Source: Eisenbergiella sp963559585
GTDB taxonomy: Bacteria; Bacillota; Clostridia; Lachnospirales; Lachnospiraceae
Assembly (NCBI GenBank): GCA_963559585.1
Contig: CAUWLJ010000010.1
Span: forward strand, 1 to 64,000
Direction of reading: 5' to 3'
DNA: 64,000 nt
The position numbers and the translations under genes are program-made. Positions 7,592 through 16,260 of this stretch are shown here, one piece after another. How positions within the stretch are numbered: the first letter of the stretch is position 1; each line of letters starts with the position of its first letter. The notes under the pieces are model-generated. The model saw only the letters and a list, made by a program, of their open reading frames with translations, did no database searches and was not told the origin of the DNA.

Positions 7592-8647
7592 ATGAAGGGT
7601 TTCGCAATGTTAAGAATCGGGGCTACCGGCTGGGTGGAGAAGGATGTCCCTCAGTGTGGGCCGCTGGATGCCATCTGTAAGCCGCTGGCTTTGGCGCCCT
7701 GTACTTCCGATGTACACACTGTGTGGTCAGGAGCGATCGGCGACCGCAAGGATATGATCCTTGGCCATGAAGCGGTGGGAGAGGTTGTTGAGGTGGGCAG
7801 CCTGGTGAGGGATTTTAAGCCTGGGGATAAAGTGCTGGTTTCTGCCATCACTCCTGACTGGAACGCTTACGCTTCCCAGGAGGGCTATTCCATGCACAGC
7901 GGCGGTATGCTGTCCGGATGGAAATTCTCCAATTTTAAGGATGGCGTGTTTGGAGAATATTTCCATGTGAACGATGCGGACGGCAACCTGGCGCTTCTGC
8001 CGGAGGGAATGGATCTGGGGGCGGCCTGTATGGTGGCCGATATGGTTCCTACCGGTTTTCACGGTGTGGAGCTGGCAGATGTTCAGTACGGCGATAATGT
8101 GGCGGTGATCGGGATTGGACCGGTTGGCCTGATGGCTGTTGCCGGCGCTGCGATCCGCGGCGCTGCAAATATCTATGCGGTGGGTTCCCGAAAGAACTGT
8201 GCAGATCTGGCCCTTGAGTTTGGGGCAACGAATATTATCAACTATCGTGAGGGAGATATTGTGGAGCAGATTCTTGATCTGAATCACGGCCCGGTGGACA
8301 GGGTTATCGTGGCAGGCGGCGATGTGGATACCTTTGACCAGGCGGTCCGTATGCTGAAGGCCGGCGGAAAGATCGGGAATGTGAACTATCTGGGCGAGGG
8401 CGACTATGTGAAGATCCCCCGTGTGGAATGGGGCTGCGGAATGGGACACAAGCAGATTGCAGGCGGCCTGATGCCGGGTGGACGTGTCCGCTCCGAGAAG
8501 CTTGCCCGTCTGATCGTTTCCAAGCGGATTCATCCGGAAAAGCTGATCACGCACAGATTTACAGGCCTTGAGAATGTGGAGCCTGCTCTGATGCTGATGA
8601 AGGAAAAACCGCGCGATCTGATCAAGCCCCTGGTAATGATCGAATAG
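7592..8647 (+). CDS. adh: NADP-dependent secondary alcohol dehydrogenase (zinc, MDR family)
   Basis: A 351-residue cytoplasmic enzyme expected to interconvert ketones and secondary alcohols, for example acetone and isopropanol. From memory it is collinear and the same length as the Clostridium beijerinckii enzyme. Zinc ligands align as Cys37, His59 and Asp150. The Rossmann motif is GIGPVG at 174-179. The NADP-selecting residues of that enzyme are also present: Gly198, Ser199, Arg200 and Tyr218. The N-terminal MKGFAMLRIG and internal SGWKFSNFKDGVFGEYFHVN are hallmarks. An AGGAGG ribosome site precedes the ATG. It is monocistronic, with a candidate promoter behind a family A repeat and a strong terminator. 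The true substrate may differ, since no acetone-forming genes are nearby. Confidence 0.92.
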   Translation: MKGFAMLRIGATGWVEKDVPQCGPLDAICKPLALAPCTSDVHTVWSGAIGDRKDMILGHEAVGEVVEVGSLVRDFKPGDKVLVSAITPDWNAYASQEGYSMHSGGMLSGWKFSNFKDGVFGEYFHVNDADGNLALLPEGMDLGAACMVADMVPTGFHGVELADVQYGDNVAVIGIGPVGLMAVAGAAIRGAANIYAVGSRKNCADLALEFGATNIINYREGDIVEQILDLNHGPVDRVIVAGGDVDTFDQAVRMLKAGGKIGNVNYLGEGDYVKIPRVEWGCGMGHKQIAGGLMPGGRVRSEKLARLIVSKRIHPEKLITHRFTGLENVEPALMLMKEKPRDLIKPLVMIE

Positions 8648-8677
8648 GCAGATGAAAAAGAGGCCTGTACAGGCCGG

Positions 8678-8718
8678 CTCCTGCTCTGGTGGAGATACAT
8701 CGGAGCGGGAGTTTTTTT
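8678..8718 (+). terminator. Terminator after the alcohol dehydrogenase gene
   Basis: A nine-bp stem (8678-8686 with 8703-8711, one G-T pair) followed by seven T residues. Confidence 0.85.
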
Positions 8719-8779
8719 GATCCGGTATTGTGAATGCCGGGGTCTGTGTCAGCCAAAAAGGCCTGCTTATTTTGGAAGT

Positions 8780-8825
8780 ACATTCTTACGCCTTAAACGG
8801 CAGGTGCTTGAGGCGCTGTGAGCAG
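8780..8825 (+). repeat. Family A element, degenerate right-half fragment
   Basis: ACATTCTTACGCC, then TAAACGGCAGG and CTGTGAGCAG, follow the order of the right half of the element at 7327-7468 with several substitutions. The left half is absent. The gap 8648-8988 otherwise contains only the terminator and the thl promoter. Confidence 0.6.
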
Positions 8826-8870
8826 GAGCTTCAACAGCTGCAGTGTCTTTTTGTCTGGCAGAATTAATCC

Positions 8871-8899
8871 TTGCCATTGAATACCCTCTATGATATAAT
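8871..8899 (+). promoter_or_regulatory. Promoter of the butyrate operon (thl)
   Basis: TTGCCA at 8871-8876 and TATAAT at 8894-8899, 17 bases apart, with an extended TGA before the -10 box. It leaves a leader of about 80 bases before thl and shows no obvious operator palindrome. Confidence 0.8.
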
Positions 8900-8988
8900 G
8901 TGAACGATGGGCAATGATAAAAAATTAACAATATGAAATTGTCCGCAAAAGTGCATTTTTCACGAAGAATGAATATGGAGGAAAAGAC

Positions 8989-10170
8989 ATGCAGAAGAAA
9001 ATCGTTTTGGCAGGCGCATGCCGTACAGCCATCGGTACTATGGGGGGGACACTGAGTACGACACCCGCTGCAGAGCTGGGCGCTATCGTGATCAAAGAGG
9101 CCCTGAACAGAGCAGGAGTTGCTCCTGAAGCAGTAGATCAGGTATACATGGGATGCGTGATCCAGGCAGGCCTGGGACAGAACGTGGCCCGTCAGGCATC
9201 CATCAAGGCCGGACTTCCCATCGAGGTTCCCGCCGTTACCATGAACGTGGTATGCGGTTCCGGTCTGAACTGTGTGAACCAGGCTGCTCAGATGATCCTT
9301 GCAGGGGATGCGGACATCGTGGTTGCCGGCGGTATGGAGAACATGTCCATGGCTCCTTATACGATCCCTCAGGGACGCTACGGATATAGAATGGGCAACG
9401 CCACCATCGTGGATACCATGGTAAACGACGCCCTGACTGATGCTTTCAATCAGTATCACATGGGAATCACCGCTGAGAACATCTGTGAGCAGTGGGGACT
9501 GACCAGAGAAGAGCTGGACGAGTTTGCAGCATGGAGCCAGCAGAAGACCGTTGCAGCACAGGAGGCGGGCAAGTTTGACGACGAGATCGTTCCTGTGGAA
9601 GTAAAGAAGAAAAAAGAAACCATTATTTTCAATAAGGATGAAGGCCCTCGTCCTGGAACCACCAAGGAGAGCATTGCCAAGCTTCGTCCCGCATTCAAGA
9701 AGGACGGTATCGTAACCGCTGCCAATTCTTCCGGAATCAACGACGGTGCGGCGGCAGTTGTTGTAATGAGCGAGGAGAAGGCAAAGGAGCTGGGCGTTAC
9801 TCCTATGGCTACCTGGGTAGCCGGCGCTCTGGCAGGCGTAGATCCCTCCATCATGGGAATCGGACCTGTGGCTGCTACCAGAAAGGTGATGGCCAAGACC
9901 GGAATGAACATTGACGACTTCGATCTGATCGAGGCCAACGAGGCTTTTGCCGCTCAGTCTGTTGCAGTGGGCAAGGATCTGGGAATCAACCTGGACAAGC
10001 TGAATGTAAACGGCGGCGCCATTGCGCTGGGCCATCCCGTTGGGGCCAGCGGCTGCCGTATTCTGGTAACTCTGCTCCACGAGATGGTAAGGAGAGATGC
10101 GAAGAAGGGTCTGGCTACTCTGTGCATCGGCGGCGGAATGGGCTGCGCTACTATCGTAGAGAGAGACTGA
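8989..10170 (+). CDS. thl: Acetyl-CoA C-acetyltransferase (thiolase)
   Basis: A 393-residue biosynthetic-type thiolase that condenses two acetyl-CoA into acetoacetyl-CoA, the first step of butyrate formation. The acyl-accepting Cys89 lies in NVVCGSG. The second catalytic pair is His349 in LGHPVGASG and Cys379 in CIGGGMG. The NEAFAAQ motif is present. Length and motifs match the clostridial enzyme throughout. GGAGG precedes the ATG. It is first in an operon with crt, hbd, bcd, etfB and etfA, all in one direction. A folded 218-base gap separates it from crt, so thl and the downstream genes could be expressed at different levels. Confidence 0.96.
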   Translation: MQKKIVLAGACRTAIGTMGGTLSTTPAAELGAIVIKEALNRAGVAPEAVDQVYMGCVIQAGLGQNVARQASIKAGLPIEVPAVTMNVVCGSGLNCVNQAAQMILAGDADIVVAGGMENMSMAPYTIPQGRYGYRMGNATIVDTMVNDALTDAFNQYHMGITAENICEQWGLTREELDEFAAWSQQKTVAAQEAGKFDDEIVPVEVKKKKETIIFNKDEGPRPGTTKESIAKLRPAFKKDGIVTAANSSGINDGAAAVVVMSEEKAKELGVTPMATWVAGALAGVDPSIMGIGPVAATRKVMAKTGMNIDDFDLIEANEAFAAQSVAVGKDLGINLDKLNVNGGAIALGHPVGASGCRILVTLLHEMVRRDAKKGLATLCIGGGMGCATIVERD

Positions 10171-10240
10171 TAAAAAGAAGCAGGAAAAATAAGGGATGGT
10201 TGGCAGGAGAACAGGCCGATCATTCCTTATACCTGTGGGC

Positions 10241-10347
10241 AGAATCATATCCGGGGAAAGGAACCGCCCCTGTAAGGGGGCCGTCTCTGCCTCGTCCGTG
10301 CAGCAGCCCAGGCGGATAAGCCAGTGGTTTGCTGCCGCTGTGATTCT
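10241..10347 (+). other. Candidate structured RNA segment between thl and crt
   Basis: The 218-base gap folds in a closed way. AGAATCA (10241-10247) pairs with TGATTCT (10341-10347). Inside are a GC-rich hairpin (10266-10271 with 10276-10281) and a longer arm in which GCAGCA (10300-10305) pairs with TGCTGC (10330-10335), with CCA/TGG and GGC/GCC stems further in. There is no T run. This could be a regulatory or processing element of the butyrate mRNA. I recognise no known riboswitch class, and covariation across relatives has not been tested. Confidence 0.4.
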
Positions 10348-10388
10348 CCATATCATTTACAGATGAAAGAAGAGAAAGGAAGAGAGAC

Positions 10389-11165
10389 ATGGAGTACATC
10401 GTATATGAGCAGAAGGGCTCTTATGCTGTCATCACCATCAGCCGTGAGAAGGCGCTGAACGCCCTGAATTCCCAGGTGCTGGACGAACTGAACGAGACTC
10501 TGGACAACGTGAATCTGGATGAGGTAAGATGCCTGATCCTCACAGGCGCAGGAGCCAAGTCCTTTGTGGCAGGCGCTGACATCGGAGAGATGAGCACTCT
10601 GACCAAGGCTGAGGGCGAGGCCTTCGGCAAGAAGGGGAACGACGTGTTCCGCAAGCTTGAGGTATTCCCCATTCCCGTGATCGCGGCTGTGAACGGTTTT
10701 GCCCTGGGCGGCGGCTGTGAGATCTCCATGAGCTGCGACATCAGAATCTGTTCCGACAACGCAGTGTTCGGACAGCCTGAGGTGGGCCTTGGCATCACTC
10801 CCGGCTTCGGCGGGACCCAGAGGCTTGCCCGTCTGGTAGGTCCCGGCATGGCGAAGCAGATGATTTACACCGCCAGAAACATCAAGGCTGACGAGGCTTA
10901 CAGGATCGGCCTGGTAAATGCGGTATATCCCCAGGAGGAGCTGATGGCGGCCGCTGAGAAGATGGCTGCAGGCATTGCAAAGAACGCTCCCATCGCTGTA
11001 AGGAACTGCAAGAAGGCGATCAACGATGGCCTGGATGCAGATATGGATGCTGCGATCGTGATTGAGGAGAAGCTGTTCGGAGACTGCTTCGAGTCCTATG
11101 ACCAGAAGGAAGGAATGGCTGCTTTCCTGGAGAAGAGAAAAGTGGAGAAGTTCCTGAACAAATAG
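10389..11165 (+). CDS. crt: 3-hydroxybutyryl-CoA dehydratase (crotonase)
   Basis: A 258-residue enoyl-CoA hydratase family enzyme that dehydrates 3-hydroxybutyryl-CoA to crotonyl-CoA in the butyrate pathway. Oxyanion-hole segments are KSFVAGADI and ALGGGCE. The two catalytic glutamates of crotonases correspond to Glu111 (GGGCE) and Glu131 (GQPEVGLG), 20 residues apart as in the rat enzyme. The start has an AAAGGAAGAGAG purine tract upstream. It is second in the operon; a repeat-end fragment and a hairpin lie in the 119-base gap before hbd. Confidence 0.95.
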   Translation: MEYIVYEQKGSYAVITISREKALNALNSQVLDELNETLDNVNLDEVRCLILTGAGAKSFVAGADIGEMSTLTKAEGEAFGKKGNDVFRKLEVFPIPVIAAVNGFALGGGCEISMSCDIRICSDNAVFGQPEVGLGITPGFGGTQRLARLVGPGMAKQMIYTARNIKADEAYRIGLVNAVYPQEELMAAAEKMAAGIAKNAPIAVRNCKKAINDGLDADMDAAIVIEEKLFGDCFESYDQKEGMAAFLEKRKVEKFLNK

Positions 11166-11176
11166 TGATGGCTCAG

Positions 11177-11197
11177 ACCGATATGGCTGAACTGATA
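11177..11197 (+). repeat. Family B repeat, end fragment
   Basis: ACCGATATGGCTGAACTGAT matches the right end of the tandem family B elements at 35590-35869. It lies inside the butyrate operon between crt and hbd. A separate hairpin (11230-11238 with 11246-11254) follows without a T run. Confidence 0.55.
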
Positions 11198-11284
11198 AAA
11201 AGCCGTATCTGAGGAAGAAAACACTCATGCAGAGCGGATGAGCCCTCCGCTCTGTCAGTATGAAAATAACAGGAGGATAAGAAA

Positions 11285-12124
11285 ATGAAGGTTGGTATTA
11301 TCGGCGCAGGAACCATGGGTTCCGGAATCGCTCAGGCATTTGCACAGACCGAAGGCTACGAGGTATTCCTCTGCGACATCAACGAGGAGTTTGCGGCAAA
11401 CGGAAAGAAGAAGATCGCAAAGGGCTTTGAAAAGAGAATTGCCAAGGGCAAGATGGATCAGGCTGCGGCAGACGCCATCCTGGCCAAGATCACCACTGGC
11501 GTAAAGACCATCTGCACAGACTGCGATCTGGTTGTGGAAGCTGCCCTTGAGAACATGGAGATCAAGAAGCAGACCTTCAAGGAGCTGCAGGACATCTGCA
11601 AGGCAGACTGTATCTTTGCTACCAACACCTCTTCCCTTTCCATCACCGAGATCGGAGCCGGACTGGACAGGCCTGTAATCGGAATGCACTTCTTTAACCC
11701 CGCTCCCGTTATGAAGCTGGTTGAGGTAATCGCAGGACTGAACACACCTGAGGAGACCGTTGAGAGGATCAAAGCCATCTCCACCGAGATCGGCAAGACT
11801 CCCGTACAGGTGAACGAGGCAGCCGGATTCGTGGTAAACAGAATCCTGATCCCCATGATCAACGAAGCCATCGGCATCTACGCAGACGGCGTTGCTTCCG
11901 TAGAGGATATCGACACCGCTATGAAGCTGGGCGCGAACCATCCCATGGGACCTCTGGCTCTGGGTGATCTGGTTGGCCTGGACATCGTTCTGGCCATCAT
12001 GGAGGTTCTGCAGTCCGAGACAGGAGATTCCAAATACCGTCCTCATCCCCTTCTCAAGAAGATGGTGCGCGGCGGCCAGCTTGGCATGAAGACCGGAAAG
12101 GGCTTCTACGACTATAGCAAATAA
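11285..12124 (+). CDS. hbd: 3-hydroxybutyryl-CoA dehydrogenase
   Basis: A 279-residue dehydrogenase that reduces acetoacetyl-CoA to 3-hydroxybutyryl-CoA. The Rossmann motif GAGTMGSG is at residues 7-14. The catalytic histidine lies in GMHFFNPAPVMKLVEV (about His135), and the C-terminal domain carries the NHPMGPLALGDLVGLD segment typical of the family. The length equals that of other clostridial Hbd proteins. AGGAGG lies upstream. It is third in the operon, 39 bases before bcd, so co-translation with bcd is likely. The NADH or NADPH preference cannot be decided by eye. Confidence 0.96.
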   Translation: MKVGIIGAGTMGSGIAQAFAQTEGYEVFLCDINEEFAANGKKKIAKGFEKRIAKGKMDQAAADAILAKITTGVKTICTDCDLVVEAALENMEIKKQTFKELQDICKADCIFATNTSSLSITEIGAGLDRPVIGMHFFNPAPVMKLVEVIAGLNTPEETVERIKAISTEIGKTPVQVNEAAGFVVNRILIPMINEAIGIYADGVASVEDIDTAMKLGANHPMGPLALGDLVGLDIVLAIMEVLQSETGDSKYRPHPLLKKMVRGGQLGMKTGKGFYDYSK

Positions 12125-12163
12125 TGCTGAACTTAGACAGATAAAACGGAGGAGTAACGAATC

Positions 12164-13318
<1,155 letters not shown>

Positions 13319-13434
13319 GGCATCGTCCGGAGGATAACGCCAGGCCGGCGGTCTGCGCCGGTCCGGGCTTCCGGTTTTCTCACAGAGCCGGGGCCTGAAT
13401 GGCAATAAACGAATAAACAAGGAGAGAAAATACA

Positions 13435-14220
13435 ATGAAAATTGTTGTTTGTATTAAGCAGGTACCCGATACAAAGGGCGGCGTTAAGTTCAAACCCGAC
13501 GGTACGCTTGACAGAGCTGCAATGCTTACGATCATGAACCCTGACGACAAGGCAGGCCTGGAGGCTGCACTGAGACTGAAGGATCAGTACGGAGCAGAGG
13601 TTACCGTTATCACCATGGGACTTCCCAAGGCTGAGGAGGTGCTCCGCGAGGCTCTGGCTATGGGCGCTGACAAAGGTATCCTGGTAACCGACAGAGTGCT
13701 GGGCGGAGCTGATACCTGGGCTACTTCCCAGACCATCGCAGGCGCGATCCGCAACCTGGAGTATGATCTGATCATCACCGGACGTCAGGCTATCGACGGA
13801 GATACCGCACAGGTTGGCCCTCAGATTTCCGAGCATCTGGGAATTCCGGTTATCTCCTATGCACAGAACATTAAGGTGGAAGGCAATAGCGTGATTGTAG
13901 AGCGTCAGTACGACGACAGATACCACGTAGTGAAGGCTCAGATGCCCTGCCTGATCACTGCTCTGGGCGAGCTGAACGAGCCCCGTTACATGACTCCCGG
14001 CGGAATTTTTGACGCCTACAAGGCTGAGATCACCGTATGGGGCAGAGCAGACCTGAAGGATGTGGAAGATTCCAACCTGGGTCTGAAGGGCTCCCCCACT
14101 CAGATCGCCAAGGCTTCCGATAAGGTGAGAAAGGGAGCGGGAGAGACTCATACATTTGACGCTCCTGACGAGGCAGCTTCTTTCATTACCGGAAAGCTGC
14201 TGGAGAAGCACGTAATTTAA
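13435..14220 (+). CDS. etfB: Electron transfer flavoprotein, beta subunit
   Basis: A 261-residue EtfB that pairs with EtfA to pass electrons to and from Bcd. The N-terminal MKIVVCIKQVPDT is characteristic, as are MNPDDKAGLEAALRLKDQYG and the signature segment VERQYDDRYHVVKAQMPCLIT. In bifurcating complexes the beta subunit carries the FAD that receives NADH electrons. An AAGGAGAG ribosome site lies upstream. A 116-base gap separates it from bcd and contains GC-rich inverted repeats, which may modulate the relative amount. Confidence 0.95.
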   Translation: MKIVVCIKQVPDTKGGVKFKPDGTLDRAAMLTIMNPDDKAGLEAALRLKDQYGAEVTVITMGLPKAEEVLREALAMGADKGILVTDRVLGGADTWATSQTIAGAIRNLEYDLIITGRQAIDGDTAQVGPQISEHLGIPVISYAQNIKVEGNSVIVERQYDDRYHVVKAQMPCLITALGELNEPRYMTPGGIFDAYKAEITVWGRADLKDVEDSNLGLKGSPTQIAKASDKVRKGAGETHTFDAPDEAASFITGKLLEKHVI

Positions 14221-14248
14221 CAGACTAAGAAAAGTGTGGTGAATAAGG

Positions 14249-15292
14249 ATGAATTTAGAAGAATATAAGGGAGTATATGTCTTTGCCCAGCAGGTTGACA
14301 ACGTAGTGAGCGGAATCGCATTCGAGCTGATCGGCAAAGGAAAAGAACTGGCAAAGGATCTGGGAACCGAGGTGACGGCTGTACTGATCGGTTCTGAGGT
14401 GGAGCCCCTGGCAGATGAACTGGCTGCATACGGTGCAGACAAGGTGATCGTTGTGGACGATCCTGAACTGAAGGAGTACAGAACCGAGCCCTACGCTCAT
14501 GCTCTGGCTTCCGTAATCAATACCTATAAGCCTGAGATCATGCTGGTGGGCGCTACCGCTATCGGCCGCGACCTTGGCCCCCGCGTATCTGCAAGAGTGC
14601 ATACCGGTCTGACTGCCGACTGTACCCAGCTTGAGATCGGCGATTTCCCCATCAACCCCATTCCCGGGCAGGAGCAGAAGCACAACCAGCTGCTCATGAC
14701 CCGTCCCGCCTTCGGTGGAAACACCATTGCTACCATCGCATGCCCTGATTTCCGTCCTCAGATGGCTACTGTTCGTCCCGGCGTGATGCAGAAGGCTGAG
14801 AAGAACGAGGGCGCAAAGGCTGTTGTGGAGAAGTTCAACCCTGGCTTCACACCCAACAACAAGTATGTGGAGATCCTGGAAGTGGTGAAGGCTGTGGCTG
14901 ACGTTGCAGACATCATGGACGCTAAGATCCTGGTATCCGGCGGACGTGGAGTGGGAAGCGCAGAGAACTTCAAGCTTCTGGACGATCTGGCAGAGGCGCT
15001 TGGCGCTACCGTAAGCTGCTCCCGTGCCGTTGTGGACGCAGGCTGGAAGCCCAAGGATCTTCAGGTGGGACAGACCGGTAAGACTGTTCGTCCCAGCGTT
15101 TACTTTGCAATCGGTATCTCCGGAGCCATCCAGCATGTGGCTGGTATGGAGGAGTCTGATCTGATCATCGCAATCAACAAGGATGAGACTGCTCCCATCT
15201 TTGATGTGGCTGACTACGGTATCGTGGGAGATCTGAACAAGATCCTGCCTGTACTGACCCAGCAGATCAAGGATGCTCAGAAGGCAAAATAA
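14249..15292 (+). CDS. etfA: Electron transfer flavoprotein, alpha subunit
   Basis: A 347-residue EtfA and the last gene of the butyrate operon. The N-terminal half has the ETF fold (GVYVFAQQVDNVVSGIAFEL, VGATAIGRDLGPRVSARVHTG). The C-terminal FAD-binding domain shows SGGRGVGSAENF, QVGQTGKTVRPSVYFAIG, SGAIQHVAGM and NKDETAPIFDVADYGIVGD. The length is normal, with no extra ferredoxin domain at either end. It starts 28 bases after etfB and is followed by a strong terminator, which marks the operon end. Confidence 0.95.
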   Translation: MNLEEYKGVYVFAQQVDNVVSGIAFELIGKGKELAKDLGTEVTAVLIGSEVEPLADELAAYGADKVIVVDDPELKEYRTEPYAHALASVINTYKPEIMLVGATAIGRDLGPRVSARVHTGLTADCTQLEIGDFPINPIPGQEQKHNQLLMTRPAFGGNTIATIACPDFRPQMATVRPGVMQKAEKNEGAKAVVEKFNPGFTPNNKYVEILEVVKAVADVADIMDAKILVSGGRGVGSAENFKLLDDLAEALGATVSCSRAVVDAGWKPKDLQVGQTGKTVRPSVYFAIGISGAIQHVAGMEESDLIIAINKDETAPIFDVADYGIVGDLNKILPVLTQQIKDAQKAK

Positions 15293-15362
15293 GGTATGGT
15301 CCGCTGGCCTGCCAGTGAACAGGATCAAAACGGGCGTTCTCATTGATCGCTGAAAAATGATG

Positions 15363-15411
15363 TTCTCCCGCCGACAGGGTATGCTTTTCTTCCTGTGGGC
15401 GGGAGAATTTA
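15363..15411 (+). terminator. Terminator of the butyrate operon
   Basis: A ten-bp outer stem (15363-15372 with 15398-15407) with an inner ACAGG/CCTGT stem, followed by TTTATTT. Confidence 0.85.
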
Positions 15412-15418
15412 TTTACTT

Positions 15419-15450
15419 AGAGCGTGTTTGAAAATTGCTTTCTGCCAGAT
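15419..15450 (+). repeat. Family C repeat, left-half fragment
   Basis: AGAGCGTGTTTGAAAATTGC followed by TTTCTGCCAGAT is nearly identical to the first 32 bases of the complete element at 30601-30686. The right end is missing; the sequence diverges before the YbaK gene. Confidence 0.65.
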
Positions 15451-15522
15451 CCAGGGCGCATCGGCCCATAACGGCAGGAGCAGTCTGTTTTTCTGCGCAG
15501 CTTCACAGACGGGAGAATAGGA

Positions 15523-16005
15523 ATGGCAAAAAGTAAAGAAATCAAAACGAATGCCATGCGCATTCTGGACAGGATGAAAATAGAGTATTCCCACTATACT
15601 TATGAGTGCGGGGAATTTGTGGACGGCATACAGGTGGCGGATCTGCTTCACCTGCCCCATGAAAAGGTGTACAAGACGCTGGTGGCACAGGGCGCAGACA
15701 GGGAATATTATGTGTTCGTGATCCCTGTTGAAGCGGAGCTGGATCTGAAGGCGGCTGCGCGGGCCGTGGAGCAGAAGTCGGTTTCCATGATCCATGTGAA
15801 GGATATTAACGCCGTAACGGGTTACATCCGCGGAGGCTGCACGGCAATAGGGATGAAGAAGCAGTACCGCACGGTGATCGATGAAAGCGCCCGGGAGCTG
15901 CCCTCCATGATCGTGAGCGGCGGCCGCATCGGCTCTCAGATCGAGCTTGCACCGGAGGATCTGAGAAAGGCGGCCGGGGCGGAATACGGGGATGTGACGG
16001 CGTGA
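15523..16005 (+). CDS. ybaK: YbaK/EbsC family aminoacyl-tRNA deacylase
   Basis: A 160-residue cytoplasmic protein of the YbaK family, whose members hydrolyse mischarged Cys-tRNA(Pro) and sometimes act on other tRNAs. Visible family segments are the N-terminal AMRILDRMKIEYSHYTY, the LHLPHEKVYKTLVAQG segment with the conserved lysine, and the late GGCTAIGMKKQYRTVIDE and SGGRIGSQIELAPEDL. The length equals typical YbaK. GGGAGA is upstream. It is followed 87 bases later by a tiny membrane-protein gene and mtnA. The editing specificity is inferred from family knowledge only. Confidence 0.9.
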   Translation: MAKSKEIKTNAMRILDRMKIEYSHYTYECGEFVDGIQVADLLHLPHEKVYKTLVAQGADREYYVFVIPVEAELDLKAAARAVEQKSVSMIHVKDINAVTGYIRGGCTAIGMKKQYRTVIDESARELPSMIVSGGRIGSQIELAPEDLRKAAGAEYGDVTA

Positions 16006-16092
16006 TGCAGGGAAGCTGCTTTGGGGAGAAGAAAGTATAGAATAAAAAGAGAAACGGAACAGAAAGGGAAATGAAACAGAAAGGGGAAAGGA

Positions 16093-16260
16093 ATGAAAGC
16101 TGCAAAGAAAAGGAAGAACATCCCCGACTGGGAAAAACGTGCCAATAAAAAGATAGACATTTTGGTCATGCTGCTTGCGGGCCTGGTGCTTGCGGCATCG
16201 GTGCTGCTGGAGCTGAGAGACAGAAAGCGGGAGGAGGGAAGGGAAAATGGAGACAGATAA
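16093..16260 (+). CDS. Small single-span membrane protein (55 aa)
   Basis: An ATG at 16093 preceded by AGGGGAAAGG opens a 55-residue frame: a lysine-rich head (KAAKKRKNIPDWEKRANKK), one hydrophobic span (IDILVMLLAGLVLAASVLL) and a charged tail (ELRDRKREEGRENGDR). The basic head suggests the N terminus is inside. Its last 14 bases overlap the start of the MtnA-type gene, which points to translational coupling. I recognise no family. The good ribosome site, the clear membrane helix and the tight overlap make it more likely real than chance. Confidence 0.6.
   Translation: MKAAKKRKNIPDWEKRANKKIDILVMLLAGLVLAASVLLELRDRKREEGRENGDR

Noticed and set aside
10171..10388. Cobalamin riboswitch in the thl-crt gap
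   Set aside because: Short strings such as CCTGTAAGG and GCCAGTGG recall the B12 aptamer, but the core GGTGAAAATCC-type block and the final GGGAAGGC block are missing and the order of stems does not fit.
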